NCBI GenBank assembly: GCA_034142505.1
Contig: JAWZDV010000092.1
Coordinates: forward strand, 92,631 to 156,630
Direction of reading: 5' to 3'
Source: Hungatella_A sp034142505
GTDB taxonomy: Bacteria > Bacillota > Clostridia > Lachnospirales > Lachnospiraceae
DNA: 64,000 nt
Shown here: positions 17,279 to 26,190 of the stretch, in pieces
How the letters are laid out: every line of letters begins with the position of its first letter
Position numbering within the stretch: position 1 is the first letter of the stretch
Notes under the pieces: generated by a model
Database searches by the model: none
Seen by the model: the letters and a program-made list of their open reading frames with translations, nothing else
Told to the model about the DNA's origin: nothing
Position numbers and translations under genes: made by a program

Positions 17279-17923
17279 ATGAAGAAAATTATATTCTTAT
17301 GCATGTTATTCGTATCAATGTTCTTTGCCATGCCTGTCATGGCAGAAACCGGGGCAGCGTCCGGGACGCCAGGTGTGGACATGCCCTTAGACGGCCCGGA
17401 CGAATCTGAAGAGAAACGCCCGAAAGGTCCGGGAGAAATAGAGTATCCGGCCGTGCAGGCCGAAGTTCCTAAACCTCAAAAAGGACCGGGTATCATGGCG
17501 GAAATGCCCCAGGACATAACAGAGCCGGACGCAGGAACCTGTGTAAACAGATGGAATCTGGTTTTAAGTGAAGAAGAAAAGGATCTGATCGCCAGAATTA
17601 CCATGCTGGAGGCAGGCGGGGAACCTGATCTTGGGCAGCAGGCAGTCGTAGAAGTTATTTTAAACAGGATTTTTTCACCCGCATTTCCCAACACGGGAAT
17701 CGGTGTACTGAGCCAGGTGGACGGCGGATACAGACAATTTTCCACATGGAAAAACAGAAATTCTCAAGCTGCAATACCATCTGCCAGAGTGATCGCGAAT
17801 GTGAATGCCGTGTTAAACGGAGAGACAAATATTCTGCCCTTTGAAACCGTCTACTTTTCCCGCAGAGGAGAAAACAGAAGGGTTCAGGCTGTCATTGGCC
17901 GGCATGTGTTTTGTAATCGATAG
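17279..17923 (+). CDS. Secreted cell-wall hydrolase, SleB/CwlJ-like
   Basis: A 214-residue exported protein with an N-terminal signal peptide ('MKKIIFLCMLFVSMFFAMPVMA', cleavage near residue 22), a Pro/Gly/Glu-rich linker (about 25-90) and a C-terminal Hydrolase_2 domain. The domain has the catalytic-Glu motif 'LIARITMLEAGGEPDLGQQAVVEVILNRI' and 'FSTWKNRN', as in the spore-cortex hydrolases SleB and CwlJ. Such enzymes cut peptidoglycan as lytic transglycosylases or cortex hydrolases. The long linker and absence of a peptidoglycan-binding repeat distinguish it from B. subtilis SleB, so a vegetative role is also possible. GGGAGA precedes the ATG; a strong terminator follows. Confidence 0.85.
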   Translation: MKKIIFLCMLFVSMFFAMPVMAETGAASGTPGVDMPLDGPDESEEKRPKGPGEIEYPAVQAEVPKPQKGPGIMAEMPQDITEPDAGTCVNRWNLVLSEEEKDLIARITMLEAGGEPDLGQQAVVEVILNRIFSPAFPNTGIGVLSQVDGGYRQFSTWKNRNSQAAIPSARVIANVNAVLNGETNILPFETVYFSRRGENRRVQAVIGRHVFCNR

Positions 17924-17926
17924 AGA

Positions 17927-17965
17927 AAAAATGCAGTTAACCAGGTAACGATTAACTGCATTTTT
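17927..17965. terminator. Bidirectional intrinsic terminator
   Basis: AAAAATGCAGTTAA (17927-17940) pairs perfectly with TTAACTGCATTTTT (17952-17965) around an 11-base loop. The A-run on one side and T-run on the other let it work for both converging genes, the hydrolase (plus) and flotillin (minus). Confidence 0.92.
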
Positions 17966-17977
17966 CTATGCTCCTTA

Positions 17978-19501
17978 TTACTGCACACTGTCCTCGATGA
18001 TATTCTTCACCAGTTCCCCGCCGACAATATCACTCTCCGACACGCCGGTCACATTGATGTTCCGGTTCACTTTCGCATCATACGTATTCGCTTTCACAAT
18101 CTCATTCAGATCAATCCCGGTTGCCTCTTTCATCGACTCAAACAGTTTTGCCATCACCGTCGTCACATTGCCGGCTACATTTTCCACTCCACTGCTGTCC
18201 GAACCGCCTCCGATAATCGTGATCTTGTCAATCTGCGCCAGCGGCTCCGCAATCTTGCCGGCCACTTCCGGCAATACATTAATCATCATTTCCGCCACAG
18301 CCGCGCCGGTGTACTTCTGGTACGCCTCCGCTTTCTTTTCCATGGCTTCTGCTTCCGCGATACCTTTCGCTTTGATGGCCTCCGCCTCCGCGTCACCTAC
18401 CATGCGGATACCCTGGGCCTCCTGCTCCTTAGTAAAGCGCTCCGCCTCCGCTCTGGACTTCTGGGCTTCCGCTTCCTGCTGCACCTCAAACTTCTTCGCC
18501 TCGGCATTCTTCTGACGCTCATAGAGCTCCGCTTCCGCTTTCTGCTGGCGGGCGTATTTCTCAGCCTCCGCTTTCTTTCGAACCTCCGCATCCAGAGCTT
18601 TCTCTTCCACCTCAGCCATCTTCTGCTTGATGATAATCTCTTTTTCCTGCTTGGCGATATTGGCTTCCGCCGTGGTGATCTCGATGGTCTTTCTCTGCTG
18701 CTCTTCCTGAATCTGGTAAGCCGCGTCCGCTTCCGCCTGCTTGATGTCCGCGTTCTTCTTCAGCTCCGCCTTCTGGATATCCAGCTCATTGTTCTTAATC
18801 GCAATCTCCCGGTCGGAATTGATCTTGGCGTCATTGGCCTGCCGGTCCGCCTCCGCCTTAGCCACCGCGATCTCCTTATCCGCTTCCGCCTTGGCGATCG
18901 CCGCTTTCTTCTTGATCTGGGAAATGTTATCGATACCCAGATCATCGATCACGCCGTTATTGTCCATGAAATTCTGAACATTAAAGCTGATGATATCAAG
19001 TCCCATGGCAGCTAAGTCCGGCATGGCATTCTCTTTCACCAGTTCCGCAAACTTCTGCCGGTCGCTGACCATCTCCTCCAGCCTCATGCGTCCCACAATT
19101 TCACGCATATTGCCTTCCAGCACTTCCCTTGCCACCCGGCCTATGTACTCCGTATTCTGGTTTAAGAAGTTTTCCGCCGCCATAGCCAGCTTGTTTGGCT
19201 CACTGCTGATCTTCACATTGACCGCCGCATCCACCTGGATATTGATATAATCCGCCGTGGGCACTGCGTTGGAAGTCTTCACATCAATAGGAATCAGCTT
19301 CAAACTCAGCTTATCCAGTCTCTCCAAAAATGGAATCTTGATGCTCGCCTTTCCAATGATCGTCTTCTTTCTCAGACCGGAGATAATAAATGCCGTATCC
19401 GGCGGCGATTTCACATACCCGCTTGCCAGTATCACCAGCAGCAAAATCACCACAATCACACCAACAATCATCCCCAGGTTCAAGCCTAAACTCTCTAACA
19501 T
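17978..19501 (-). CDS. floT: Flotillin-like membrane scaffold protein
   Basis: A 507-residue flotillin: one N-terminal membrane span ('LGMIVGVIVVILLLVILASG'), a PHB/SPFH domain (about residues 35-210), a long Glu/Ala/Lys-rich coiled coil (about 215-400, full of KAEAE-type heptads) and a C-terminal oligomerisation region. Bacterial flotillins organise membrane microdomains and affect fluidity and signalling. The start is the ATG at 19501 with AAAGGAGG at seven bases; a codon at 19522 is in frame but upstream of that site. An extended -10 (TGATATAAT, complement of 19581-19589) lies upstream. The usual NfeD partner gene is not adjacent here, which is unusual for FloT. Confidence 0.93.
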   Translation of the reverse strand: MLESLGLNLGMIVGVIVVILLLVILASGYVKSPPDTAFIISGLRKKTIIGKASIKIPFLERLDKLSLKLIPIDVKTSNAVPTADYINIQVDAAVNVKISSEPNKLAMAAENFLNQNTEYIGRVAREVLEGNMREIVGRMRLEEMVSDRQKFAELVKENAMPDLAAMGLDIISFNVQNFMDNNGVIDDLGIDNISQIKKKAAIAKAEADKEIAVAKAEADRQANDAKINSDREIAIKNNELDIQKAELKKNADIKQAEADAAYQIQEEQQRKTIEITTAEANIAKQEKEIIIKQKMAEVEEKALDAEVRKKAEAEKYARQQKAEAELYERQKNAEAKKFEVQQEAEAQKSRAEAERFTKEQEAQGIRMVGDAEAEAIKAKGIAEAEAMEKKAEAYQKYTGAAVAEMMINVLPEVAGKIAEPLAQIDKITIIGGGSDSSGVENVAGNVTTVMAKLFESMKEATGIDLNEIVKANTYDAKVNRNINVTGVSESDIVGGELVKNIIEDSVQ

Positions 19502-19580
19502 GATAATTCCTCCTTTTTTCACTAGCTATCACACTCGCTGCACTTATATATTTATTCATCTCTGTTAAATATATGGAGGA

Positions 19581-19589
19581 ATTATATCA
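19581..19589 (-). promoter_or_regulatory. Extended -10 promoter of flotillin gene
   Basis: On the minus strand the sequence TGATATAAT is an extended -10 element about 80 bp before the flotillin ATG; the -35 region is poor. The rest of the 197-bp gap between flotillin and argD is AT-rich with no convincing terminator for argD. Confidence 0.5.
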
Positions 19590-19698
19590 TGACATTTTGA
19601 ACAGATTTTATCCTTATTCTTTCTTTTTTCTTAATATGAATTAAAATTCAGACTTTTTTGACGATTGTTTTCGATTATCAATCATCAAACTGGTTCCA

Positions 19699-20883
19699 TC
19701 ACCCCAGCGCCTTCTTCAGCTTCCCAATCATCTCATCCACGTCCCCCGTCTCAATCACCAGCGGCGGTACAAACCGGATAATATTGGCGCCGGCACTGAT
19801 GAGAATCAGGTGCTGGTCCAGCAGGGCATTTTTTATGATGGGAGCTGCCGGGCAGTTCAATTCCAACCCCTGGATCAGACCTTTTCCGCGGTGAGCGGTC
19901 ACGCACTCCTGCTGATCCTTAAACTGCTCCAACGCATCCCACAGGTAACTGCCGACTTCCCTGACATGGGCCAGGAGGTTCCGTTGTTGAAAGAGATCGA
20001 GGACTTTGTCGGCGGCGGCACAAACCAGAGGGTTGCCGCCGTAGGTGCTGCCGTGGTCGCCGGGCTGCATGGCGGTGGCTGCTTTGCCGGAAGCTAAAAA
20101 GGCTCCGATGGGAACGCCGTTTCCAAGGGCCTTTGCTACGGTCATCACATCCGGCTTGACACCATACTCCTGCCAGGCAAACATAAAACCGCTGCGGCCC
20201 ATGCCGCATTGGATTTCATCCAGCATGAGAAGCATGTCATGTTCGTCACACAGAGCGCGGACGCCTGTCAAAAATTCTTCTGTGGCCGGGTAAATGCCGC
20301 CCTCTCCCTGGATGGTCTCCATGAGGATAGCGCAGGTATTTTCATTGATCAGAGACTTTACGCTTTCTAAATCATTAAATTTAGCAAATTTAATTCCCGG
20401 AAGCAGCGGGCAGAATGGCTCCTGATAGTGGTCATTTCCTGTTACGGACAGAGCGCCTAAACTTCTTCCATGGAAGGAATGCTCCATGGCGATAATCTCG
20501 TGTCCGCCGTGGCCGTCCCGGTTAAACGCATAGCGCTTGGCAATCTTAAGCGCCCCTTCAATGGCTTCGGTTCCGCTGTTGGTGAAAAATACCCGGTCCA
20601 TTTCGGAAGCCGCCAGCAGCTTCTCCGCCGCGTCGATTGCCGGCTGGTTATAGAATAAATTGGACGTGTGAAGCAGTTTGCCGACCTGCTCCTGCACGGC
20701 CGCATTGTACTCCGCGTCATTGTACCCCAATCCCATGACGGCAATGCCGGCTCCAAAATCAAGATATTCCTTTCCCTCCGTATCATACAGCGTTACACCG
20801 TCCCCATGGTCAAAAACGACAGGAAAGCGGTTGTAGGTCTTGTAAAGCAGGTTTTCTGCCTTCTCAATCATCTTATTTTCCAT
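19699..20883 (-). CDS. argD: Acetylornithine aminotransferase
   Basis: A 394-residue PLP-dependent class III aminotransferase that converts N-acetylglutamate semialdehyde to N-acetylornithine, fourth step of arginine synthesis. The PLP lysine lies in 'PDVMTVAKALGNGVPIGAF', with 'FTNSGTEAIEGALKIAKRYA' and 'MLDEIQCGMGRSGFMFAWQ' as expected. The start is the ATG at 20883, inside the last codons of argB (11-bp overlap), with GGAGGAG in the argB tail; in-frame codons further up lie wholly within argB. It is the last gene of the argC-GNAT-argJ-argB-argD unit. Confidence 0.95.
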   Translation of the reverse strand: MENKMIEKAENLLYKTYNRFPVVFDHGDGVTLYDTEGKEYLDFGAGIAVMGLGYNDAEYNAAVQEQVGKLLHTSNLFYNQPAIDAAEKLLAASEMDRVFFTNSGTEAIEGALKIAKRYAFNRDGHGGHEIIAMEHSFHGRSLGALSVTGNDHYQEPFCPLLPGIKFAKFNDLESVKSLINENTCAILMETIQGEGGIYPATEEFLTGVRALCDEHDMLLMLDEIQCGMGRSGFMFAWQEYGVKPDVMTVAKALGNGVPIGAFLASGKAATAMQPGDHGSTYGGNPLVCAAADKVLDLFQQRNLLAHVREVGSYLWDALEQFKDQQECVTAHRGKGLIQGLELNCPAAPIIKNALLDQHLILISAGANIIRFVPPLVIETGDVDEMIGKLKKALG

Positions 20884-21769
20884 GATAGAATTTCTCCTCC
20901 CGCGAATTGATAATCGCTGTTCCAATCCCCTTATTGGTGAAAATCTCCAGAAGCAGACAGTGGGGAATCCGGCCGTCCAGAATATGTACCCGGGATACCC
21001 CTTCCTTGATGGCGTCGATGCAGTTCTGAAGCTTCGGCAGCATCCCGCCCCCCAGGGAACCGCCGGATACAAACTCCTGCGCCTCTTCCACTGTCATCTC
21101 GGAAATCAGAGAATCTTTGTCTTCAAAATCACGGTAAACGCCTTCCACATCGGTTAAGAATGCCAGTTTCTCCGCTTTCACCGCGGTTGCAATGGCACAG
21201 GCCGCATCATCAGCATTGACATTATAACTGAGATAGTTGTCATCATATCCAATGGGACAAATGATCGGGAGGAAATCCTTCTCCAGCAGATCATAGATCA
21301 GTTTTGGGTCCACCTCTCTGATATCGCCGACGAAACCGATATCCTCGCCTTTTGAATATTTCTTGTCACATTTGAGCATCATGCCGTCCTTGCCGCTGAT
21401 GCCAACAGCCTGGATACCCAGTTCGTTGACCATCTGAACCAGACTTTTATTCACTTTATTGAGAACCATCTCGGCGATCTCCATAGTCGGCTCGTCGGTA
21501 ACCCTTAGACCATTGACAAAGTTAGGTTCCATGCCCACTTTATTGACCCACTTGCTGATCTCTTTACCGCCGCCGTGTACAATGATTGGCTTGAATCCAA
21601 CCAGCTTTAGCAGAACCACATCCTGAATCACATGCTTTTTCAGTTCTTCGTCCACCATGGCGCTGCCGCCGTATTTTACAACAATGATTTTCCGGTTAAA
21701 ACGCTGGATATATGGCAGGGCTTCAATCAGTACCTCCGCCTTTTCCATAATGCTGTGGTCTAACTCCAT
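20873..21769 (-). CDS. argB: Acetylglutamate kinase
   Basis: A 298-residue amino-acid kinase that phosphorylates N-acetylglutamate. The N-terminal glycine-rich 'KIIVVKYGGSAM', the substrate loop 'LVGFKPIIVHGGGKEISKWV', 'GLRVTDEPTMEIAEMVL' and 'FVSGGSLGGGMLPKLQNCI' are all in order. It has the N-terminal extension helix ('MEKAEVLIEALPYIQRF') found in arginine-sensitive hexameric kinases, so feedback inhibition by arginine is likely. GGGAGGAAG lies before the ATG. It overlaps argD by 11 bp and follows argJ by 36 bp. Confidence 0.96.
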   Translation of the reverse strand: MELDHSIMEKAEVLIEALPYIQRFNRKIIVVKYGGSAMVDEELKKHVIQDVVLLKLVGFKPIIVHGGGKEISKWVNKVGMEPNFVNGLRVTDEPTMEIAEMVLNKVNKSLVQMVNELGIQAVGISGKDGMMLKCDKKYSKGEDIGFVGDIREVDPKLIYDLLEKDFLPIICPIGYDDNYLSYNVNADDAACAIATAVKAEKLAFLTDVEGVYRDFEDKDSLISEMTVEEAQEFVSGGSLGGGMLPKLQNCIDAIKEGVSRVHILDGRIPHCLLLEIFTNKGIGTAIINSREEKFYHGK

Positions 21770-21805
21770 AATACTCTTCCTCCCTGATTTCTGATTTATT
21801 GCCGT

Positions 21806-23029
21806 CTATGACCGGTAATCCGCATTAATCTTCACGTAATCAAAGGTCAAATCACAGCCCCATGCCGTCGCTTCCTCATTTCCCATCTTCACATCGGCAA
21901 TGGCAGTCACTTCCGGCTCCGACAAGATCTTTGTGGCCTGCTCCTCGCTGTAATCCACTGCCACGCCGTTTTCAATAATCTGCATCTTCCCGGCCGCGCT
22001 CTCAAAGAATAAATCAACCTTTTCCGGGTCAAAGATGGCTCCGGAGTATCCCATCGCACAGAGAATCCGTCCCCAGTTGGCATCATGGCCGAAAATGGCC
22101 GCTTTTGTCAGGCTGGACGTAATCACGGACTTGGCAAGCGCCTTCGCCTGCTCCTTACTCTCCGCGCCTACAATCTTCACTTCAAACAGCGCGGTACATC
22201 CCTCGCCGTCACCGGCCATTTTCTTTGCCAGCGTTTCATTTACATAATTAAGTGCTTTGCAAAACGCTTTATAATCTTCATTTTTTTCTGTAATCTCATC
22301 ATTCCCAGCCAGACCGTTGGCCAGCAGAAGCACGGTATCATTGGTGGATGTATCCCCATCCACGGATATCATATTGTATGTATCCTGGATATCCCCACTC
22401 AGCGCCTCCTGGAGAAGTTCTTTGGAGATATTCACATCGGTGGTCACAAACGCCAGCATGGTGCACATATTGGGGTGAATCATCCCGGAACCTTTGCACA
22501 TGCCGCCGATGGTGACGGTTTTTCCGCCAAGCTCCACCTGCACAGCCACTTCCTTCTTCTTCGTATCGGTGGTCATAATCGCCTGGGCGGAGCCGGTGCC
22601 GCTCTCCAGACTGCCGTCCAGCTTTTCCGCCATCGCTTTCACGCCCGCAGCAATTTTGTCCATAGGGAGCTGCATCCCAATCACTCCGGTGGAAGCCACC
22701 AGCACGGCTTCGGCGGGAACCTTCAGCGCCTGCGCCGCCACATCAGCCGTAGTCTTACAATAGCTGTAACCTTCCTCACCGGTACAGGCATTGGCAATCC
22801 CGGCGTTGATGACAACCGCCTGGGCGAACGGACTGTTCTTCACCACATTCTGGTCCCATGTTACCGGAGCCGCTTTTACGATATTGGTGGTAAATGTTCC
22901 TGCCGCCTTACAGGGAACCTCGCTGTAAATCAGGGCCATATCCTGCCTGTTCTTATATTTGATCTCCGCCGCCGTGGATGCGGACTGAAATCCTGCCGCC
23001 GCTGTTACTCCGCCTTCGATTGCTTTCAT
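21806..23029 (-). CDS. argJ: Bifunctional ornithine acetyltransferase/N-acetylglutamate synthase
   Basis: A 407-residue ArgJ that moves the acetyl group from acetylornithine to glutamate and so runs the cyclic arginine pathway. It is made as a precursor that cuts itself before a threonine; the site here is 'KGSGMIHPNMCTMLAF', with Cys rather than the commoner Ala before the nucleophilic Thr. 'SVDGDTSTNDTVLLLANG' and 'IFGHDANWGRILCAMGYSG' are also typical. I start at the ATG at 23029 (MKAIEGGVTAAAGF, the usual ArgJ beginning) behind GAGGGAAAGAGG, not at the longer codon at 23074, which overlaps the GNAT gene. Confidence 0.95.
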   Translation of the reverse strand: MKAIEGGVTAAAGFQSASTAAEIKYKNRQDMALIYSEVPCKAAGTFTTNIVKAAPVTWDQNVVKNSPFAQAVVINAGIANACTGEEGYSYCKTTADVAAQALKVPAEAVLVASTGVIGMQLPMDKIAAGVKAMAEKLDGSLESGTGSAQAIMTTDTKKKEVAVQVELGGKTVTIGGMCKGSGMIHPNMCTMLAFVTTDVNISKELLQEALSGDIQDTYNMISVDGDTSTNDTVLLLANGLAGNDEITEKNEDYKAFCKALNYVNETLAKKMAGDGEGCTALFEVKIVGAESKEQAKALAKSVITSSLTKAAIFGHDANWGRILCAMGYSGAIFDPEKVDLFFESAAGKMQIIENGVAVDYSEEQATKILSEPEVTAIADVKMGNEEATAWGCDLTFDYVKINADYRS

Positions 23030-23045
23030 CCTCTTTCCCTCCATC

Positions 23046-23507
23046 TCAGATAAATTTCGTGATATTCTCTTCATTCAACGTATAATCGTAGTAATTTAAA
23101 TCATCCCGTTCCGTCCAGCCAACGCCCTGCCAGAATGCATTTCCAACCTGATTCTCCTTAAATGCGATCAAGCTGACCTTGTTGATGCCCTCTTCCTTCA
23201 GCGCCATCATGGCATACTGGGCCATCCGGTGGCCGATGCCGTGTTTCCGGTAATCCGGCGCCACACAGACGTGATAGAAACAGCCCCGCCGGCCGTCATG
23301 GCCGCAGAGAATTGCTCCCACGATCCTGCCATTCTGCTCCGCCACCACGCTGGTGGCCGGATTCCGCTTAAGGAACCGCTCCACGCCTTCCCTGGAATCG
23401 TCCAGTGTCCGAATTCCAAACCCCTGAATACTCATCCAGAGAGCATATACCTTATCATAATCATCAAGCGTCATCGTCCTGATGTTCACACCCATGGTTC
23501 CTGCCAT
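23046..23507 (-). CDS. GNAT family N-acetyltransferase inside the arg operon
   Basis: A 153-residue GNAT acetyltransferase. The acetyl-CoA loop is 'VCVAPDYRKHGIGHRMAQYAM' (R/Q-x-x-G-x-A-like pattern, here RKHGIG), preceded by 'VGAILCGHDGRRGCFYHVCV' and followed by the 'NQVGNAFWQGVGW' strand. It lies between argC and argJ on the same strand, 16 bp from argJ, so it is part of the arginine transcript. A role as a stand-alone glutamate N-acetyltransferase that primes the acetyl cycle is possible but inferred from context only; single-domain GNATs have many substrates. Confidence 0.85.
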   Translation of the reverse strand: MAGTMGVNIRTMTLDDYDKVYALWMSIQGFGIRTLDDSREGVERFLKRNPATSVVAEQNGRIVGAILCGHDGRRGCFYHVCVAPDYRKHGIGHRMAQYAMMALKEEGINKVSLIAFKENQVGNAFWQGVGWTERDDLNYYDYTLNEENITKFI

Positions 23508-23618
23508 ACTTGATACCCTCTCCTGCCCGCCTGTGTCCGCACCGTTTCCACAAGAAATGCGCCCGCGTTTTCTCTTTATAATACTCTTTCCTGCACCTGA
23601 TCTACAATTCCATGCCTT

Positions 23619-24659
23619 TTATGGGAACAGCGGTATCTGTTTGAGCCCCGTATTCTCCGGCAGTCCAAACAGCAGATTCATATTCTGCACCGCCTGGCCG
23701 GCCGCGCCTTTTACCACGTTGTCCATGGCCCCCATCATCACGACCCGGTGGGTTCTCGGATCGATTTTGAAATTGACATCTACGAAGTTACTGCCCTCCA
23801 CCCATCTGGTCTGGGGCGTCACGTCTTTTTCCAGGACTCGGACAAACGGTTCGCCTGCATAGTATTTGTCATATGCCGCCTTCATTTCCTCATAACTTGC
23901 ATCCTTCGTAAGGGTGGCGTAAGCTGTTATCAGGATTCCCCGGTTCATAGGGATTAAATGGGGGGTGAAACTCAGTGTCACCGGCTTTCCCGCCGCGCAG
24001 GACAGCTGCTCCTCGATCTCCGGCGTGTGCCTGTGACTTGCCACTCCATAGGCCTTGCAGCTTTCATTGACCTCACAGTACAGGTTATCCACCTTGGCCC
24101 CCCGGCCGGCTCCCGACACGCCCGACTTGGCGTCAATGATAATCGTATCCGTATCAATCAGTCCCTCTTTCACCAGCGGATAAATAGCCAGTGTGGAGCA
24201 GGTGGGATAACAGCCCGGATTGGCAATCAGCCTCGCCCCTTTGATCTTCTCCCGGTTAATCTCCGGCAGTCCATACACCGCCTCTTTTATGTACTCCGGC
24301 GTCGGATGTTTGATCTTATACCACTCCTCGTAGACTGCCACGTCCTGAATCCGGAAATCAGCGCTTAAATCAATCACCTTTACCTTGGACAGCACCTCCT
24401 CATTGATCAAAGAAGCGCAGAGTCCCTGGGGCGTGGCGGTAAAGATCACGTCCACCAGCTCCGCCAGTTCCTTCATATTATCATCCTTACAGGTATCGTC
24501 CACGATCTGAAACATATTCTGATAGATCGAAGCGTATTTTTGATCCACATAGCTTTTGGAGCCGTACCATTTGATTTCCACATCGTCTCTCTGAAGCAGC
24601 AGTCTGGCCAGTTCTCCGCCCGCATATCCTGTCGAACCAATAATGCCTACTTTTATCAT
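23619..24659 (-). CDS. argC: N-acetyl-gamma-glutamyl-phosphate reductase
   Basis: A 346-residue NADPH-dependent reductase for the third step of arginine synthesis. The Rossmann motif 'VGIIGSTGYAGGELARLL' opens the protein, and the catalytic cysteine lies in 'RLIANPGCYPTCSTLAIYPL'. Both ATG 24659 and ATG 24665 are possible; AAGGAG is nine bases from the first and three from the second, so I prefer 24659. Longer in-frame codons up to 24752 fall in the regulatory gap. It is first in the unit argC-GNAT-argJ-argB-argD and divergent from argG. Confidence 0.95.
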   Translation of the reverse strand: MIKVGIIGSTGYAGGELARLLLQRDDVEIKWYGSKSYVDQKYASIYQNMFQIVDDTCKDDNMKELAELVDVIFTATPQGLCASLINEEVLSKVKVIDLSADFRIQDVAVYEEWYKIKHPTPEYIKEAVYGLPEINREKIKGARLIANPGCYPTCSTLAIYPLVKEGLIDTDTIIIDAKSGVSGAGRGAKVDNLYCEVNESCKAYGVASHRHTPEIEEQLSCAAGKPVTLSFTPHLIPMNRGILITAYATLTKDASYEEMKAAYDKYYAGEPFVRVLEKDVTPQTRWVEGSNFVDVNFKIDPRTHRVVMMGAMDNVVKGAAGQAVQNMNLLFGLPENTGLKQIPLFP

Positions 24660-24771
24660 ATTCATACTCTCCTTATATTTAATCATCGAAACCGTCAACG
24701 GCAAATCTACCCTCATTATAGATACTTTCCTGCCGCTTGAAAAGCATTTCATAATGTTTTTATTTTATTGA

Positions 24772-24869
24772 TTCATAATTATACATCCACTTTGTATAAT
24801 ATGCAATATTTTTTTATAAAAATTCATTTTACACTTGCATTCTCCATAAAATGGGTGTATATTTATGAA
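24772..24869. promoter_or_regulatory. ARG-box-like operator cluster between argC and argG
   Basis: Three related 14-bp sites occur: TGTATAATTATGAA (minus strand, 24772-24785), TGTATAATATGCAA (24793-24806) and TGTATATTTATGAA (24856-24869). A fourth, TTTATAAAAATTCA (24813-24826), fits the Bacillus ARG-box core TGAATAAAAATTCA at 12 of 14 bases. The last TGTATA site overlaps the -10 of the argG promoter. This spacing and sequence fit binding by an ArgR/AhrC repressor hexamer that senses arginine and controls both divergent units. Sites are seen; the regulator itself is not in this window. Confidence 0.65.
24835..24863 (+). promoter_or_regulatory. argG promoter
   Basis: TTGCAT (24835-24840) and TATATT (24858-24863) are 17 bp apart, about 42 bp before the argG ATG. 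An ARG-box-like site overlaps the -10. Confidence 0.65.
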
Positions 24870-24904
24870 AGCCAATTATCATTTTTTCAGGAGGAAATCA
24901 AGAT

Positions 24905-26131
24905 ATGAAAGAGAAAGTAATCTTAGCGTATTCCGGCGGACTGGATACCACCGCCATCATTCCGTGGTTAAAAGAGAATTTTGATTATGAAGTTGTCTGC
25001 TGCTGCATCGACTGCGGCCAGGGCAATGAACTGGACGGACTGGAGGAGAGATCCCAATTATCCGGTGCTTCCAAATTATACATAGAAAATGTAATCGACG
25101 ATTTCTGTGACAACTACATTGTACCCTGTGTGCAGGCGGGAGCGGTCTATGAGAATAAATATCTGCTGGGCACCTCCATGGCGCGTCCGGCTATCGCCAA
25201 ACGTCTCGTTGAGATCGCACGCAAGGAGGGCGCTACCGCCATCTGCCACGGCGCTACCGGCAAGGGCAACGACCAGATTCGTTTTGAACTTGGTATCAAG
25301 GCCCTGGCTCCTGATTTAAAGATCATCGCTCCATGGCGTATGACCGACGTGTGGACCATGCAGTCCCGCGAAGATGAGATCGAATACTGCAAGCAGCACG
25401 GCATCGACCTTCCGTTCTCCGCAGACAACAGTTACAGCCGTGACCGCAATTTATGGCACATCAGCCACGAGGGTCTGGAGCTGGAGGACCCGGCCAATGA
25501 GCCGAACTACGACCATTTGCTGGTACTGGGCGTTTCCCCGGAAAAAGCGCCGGATGAGGGCGAGTACGTGACCATGACCTTCGAAAAGGGGGTTCCGGTC
25601 AGTGTCAACGGTAAAAAGATGAAGGTGTCCGACATTATCACCGAATTGAACGCGCTGGGCGGCAAACACGGCATCGGCATCGTAGATATCGTGGAAAACC
25701 GCGTGGTGGGCATGAAGTCCCGCGGCGTCTATGAGACCCCGGGCGGAACCATTTTGATGGAAGCTCACCAGCAGCTGGAAGAACTTGTGTTAGACCGGGC
25801 CACCATGGAAGTAAAAAAGGACATGGGCAACAAGTTCGCCCAGATTGTATACGAGGGAAAATGGTTCACTCCGCTGCGTGAAGCCATCCAGGCATTTGTG
25901 GAGTCCACCCAGGCTTACGTAACCGGCGAAGTGAAGTTCAAACTCTACAAGGGCAACATCATCAAGGCCGGCACCACCTCTCCATACTCCTTATACAGCG
26001 AGTCTCTGGCCTCCTTCACCACCGGTGATCTCTATGACCACCACGACGCCGACGGCTTCATCACCTTATTCGGCCTCCCACTGAAGGTCCGCGCTATGAA
26101 GATGGCGGAATTGGAGAAGAACCAGAAATAA
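24905..26131 (+). CDS. argG: Argininosuccinate synthase
   Basis: A 408-residue ATP-dependent ligase joining citrulline and aspartate. The P-loop-like 'LAYSGGLDTTAIIPWLKE' lies at the N-terminus, 'CHGATGKGNDQIRFELGI' in the citrulline/aspartate site, and 'SADNSYSRDRNLWHISHEG' with 'YETPGGTILMEAHQQLE' further on. AGGAGG (24889-24894) precedes the ATG. It is transcribed alone, divergent from argC, from a promoter overlapped by ARG-box-like sites. argH, its usual partner, is 3.8 kb away and on the other strand, with unrelated genes between. Confidence 0.97.
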   Translation: MKEKVILAYSGGLDTTAIIPWLKENFDYEVVCCCIDCGQGNELDGLEERSQLSGASKLYIENVIDDFCDNYIVPCVQAGAVYENKYLLGTSMARPAIAKRLVEIARKEGATAICHGATGKGNDQIRFELGIKALAPDLKIIAPWRMTDVWTMQSREDEIEYCKQHGIDLPFSADNSYSRDRNLWHISHEGLELEDPANEPNYDHLLVLGVSPEKAPDEGEYVTMTFEKGVPVSVNGKKMKVSDIITELNALGGKHGIGIVDIVENRVVGMKSRGVYETPGGTILMEAHQQLEELVLDRATMEVKKDMGNKFAQIVYEGKWFTPLREAIQAFVESTQAYVTGEVKFKLYKGNIIKAGTTSPYSLYSESLASFTTGDLYDHHDADGFITLFGLPLKVRAMKMAELEKNQK

Positions 26132-26156
26132 AACCAGCTCCATTTACCAAACACTG

Positions 26157-26190
26157 CGGGCCATGCCGATTTTCACTTTGGCATGGCCCG
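26157..26190. terminator. Bidirectional terminator hairpin between argG and abiEii remnant
   Basis: CGGGCCATGCC (26157-26167) pairs perfectly with GGCATGGCCCG (26180-26190). It follows argG on the plus strand and begins directly after the ancestral stop (26191-26193) of the broken abiEii gene on the minus strand. T-runs are weak on both sides. Confidence 0.7.

Noticed and set aside
22085..23053. 322-codon plus-strand frame opposite argJ
   Set aside because: His/Gly/Arg-rich antisense shadow of a well-conserved gene.
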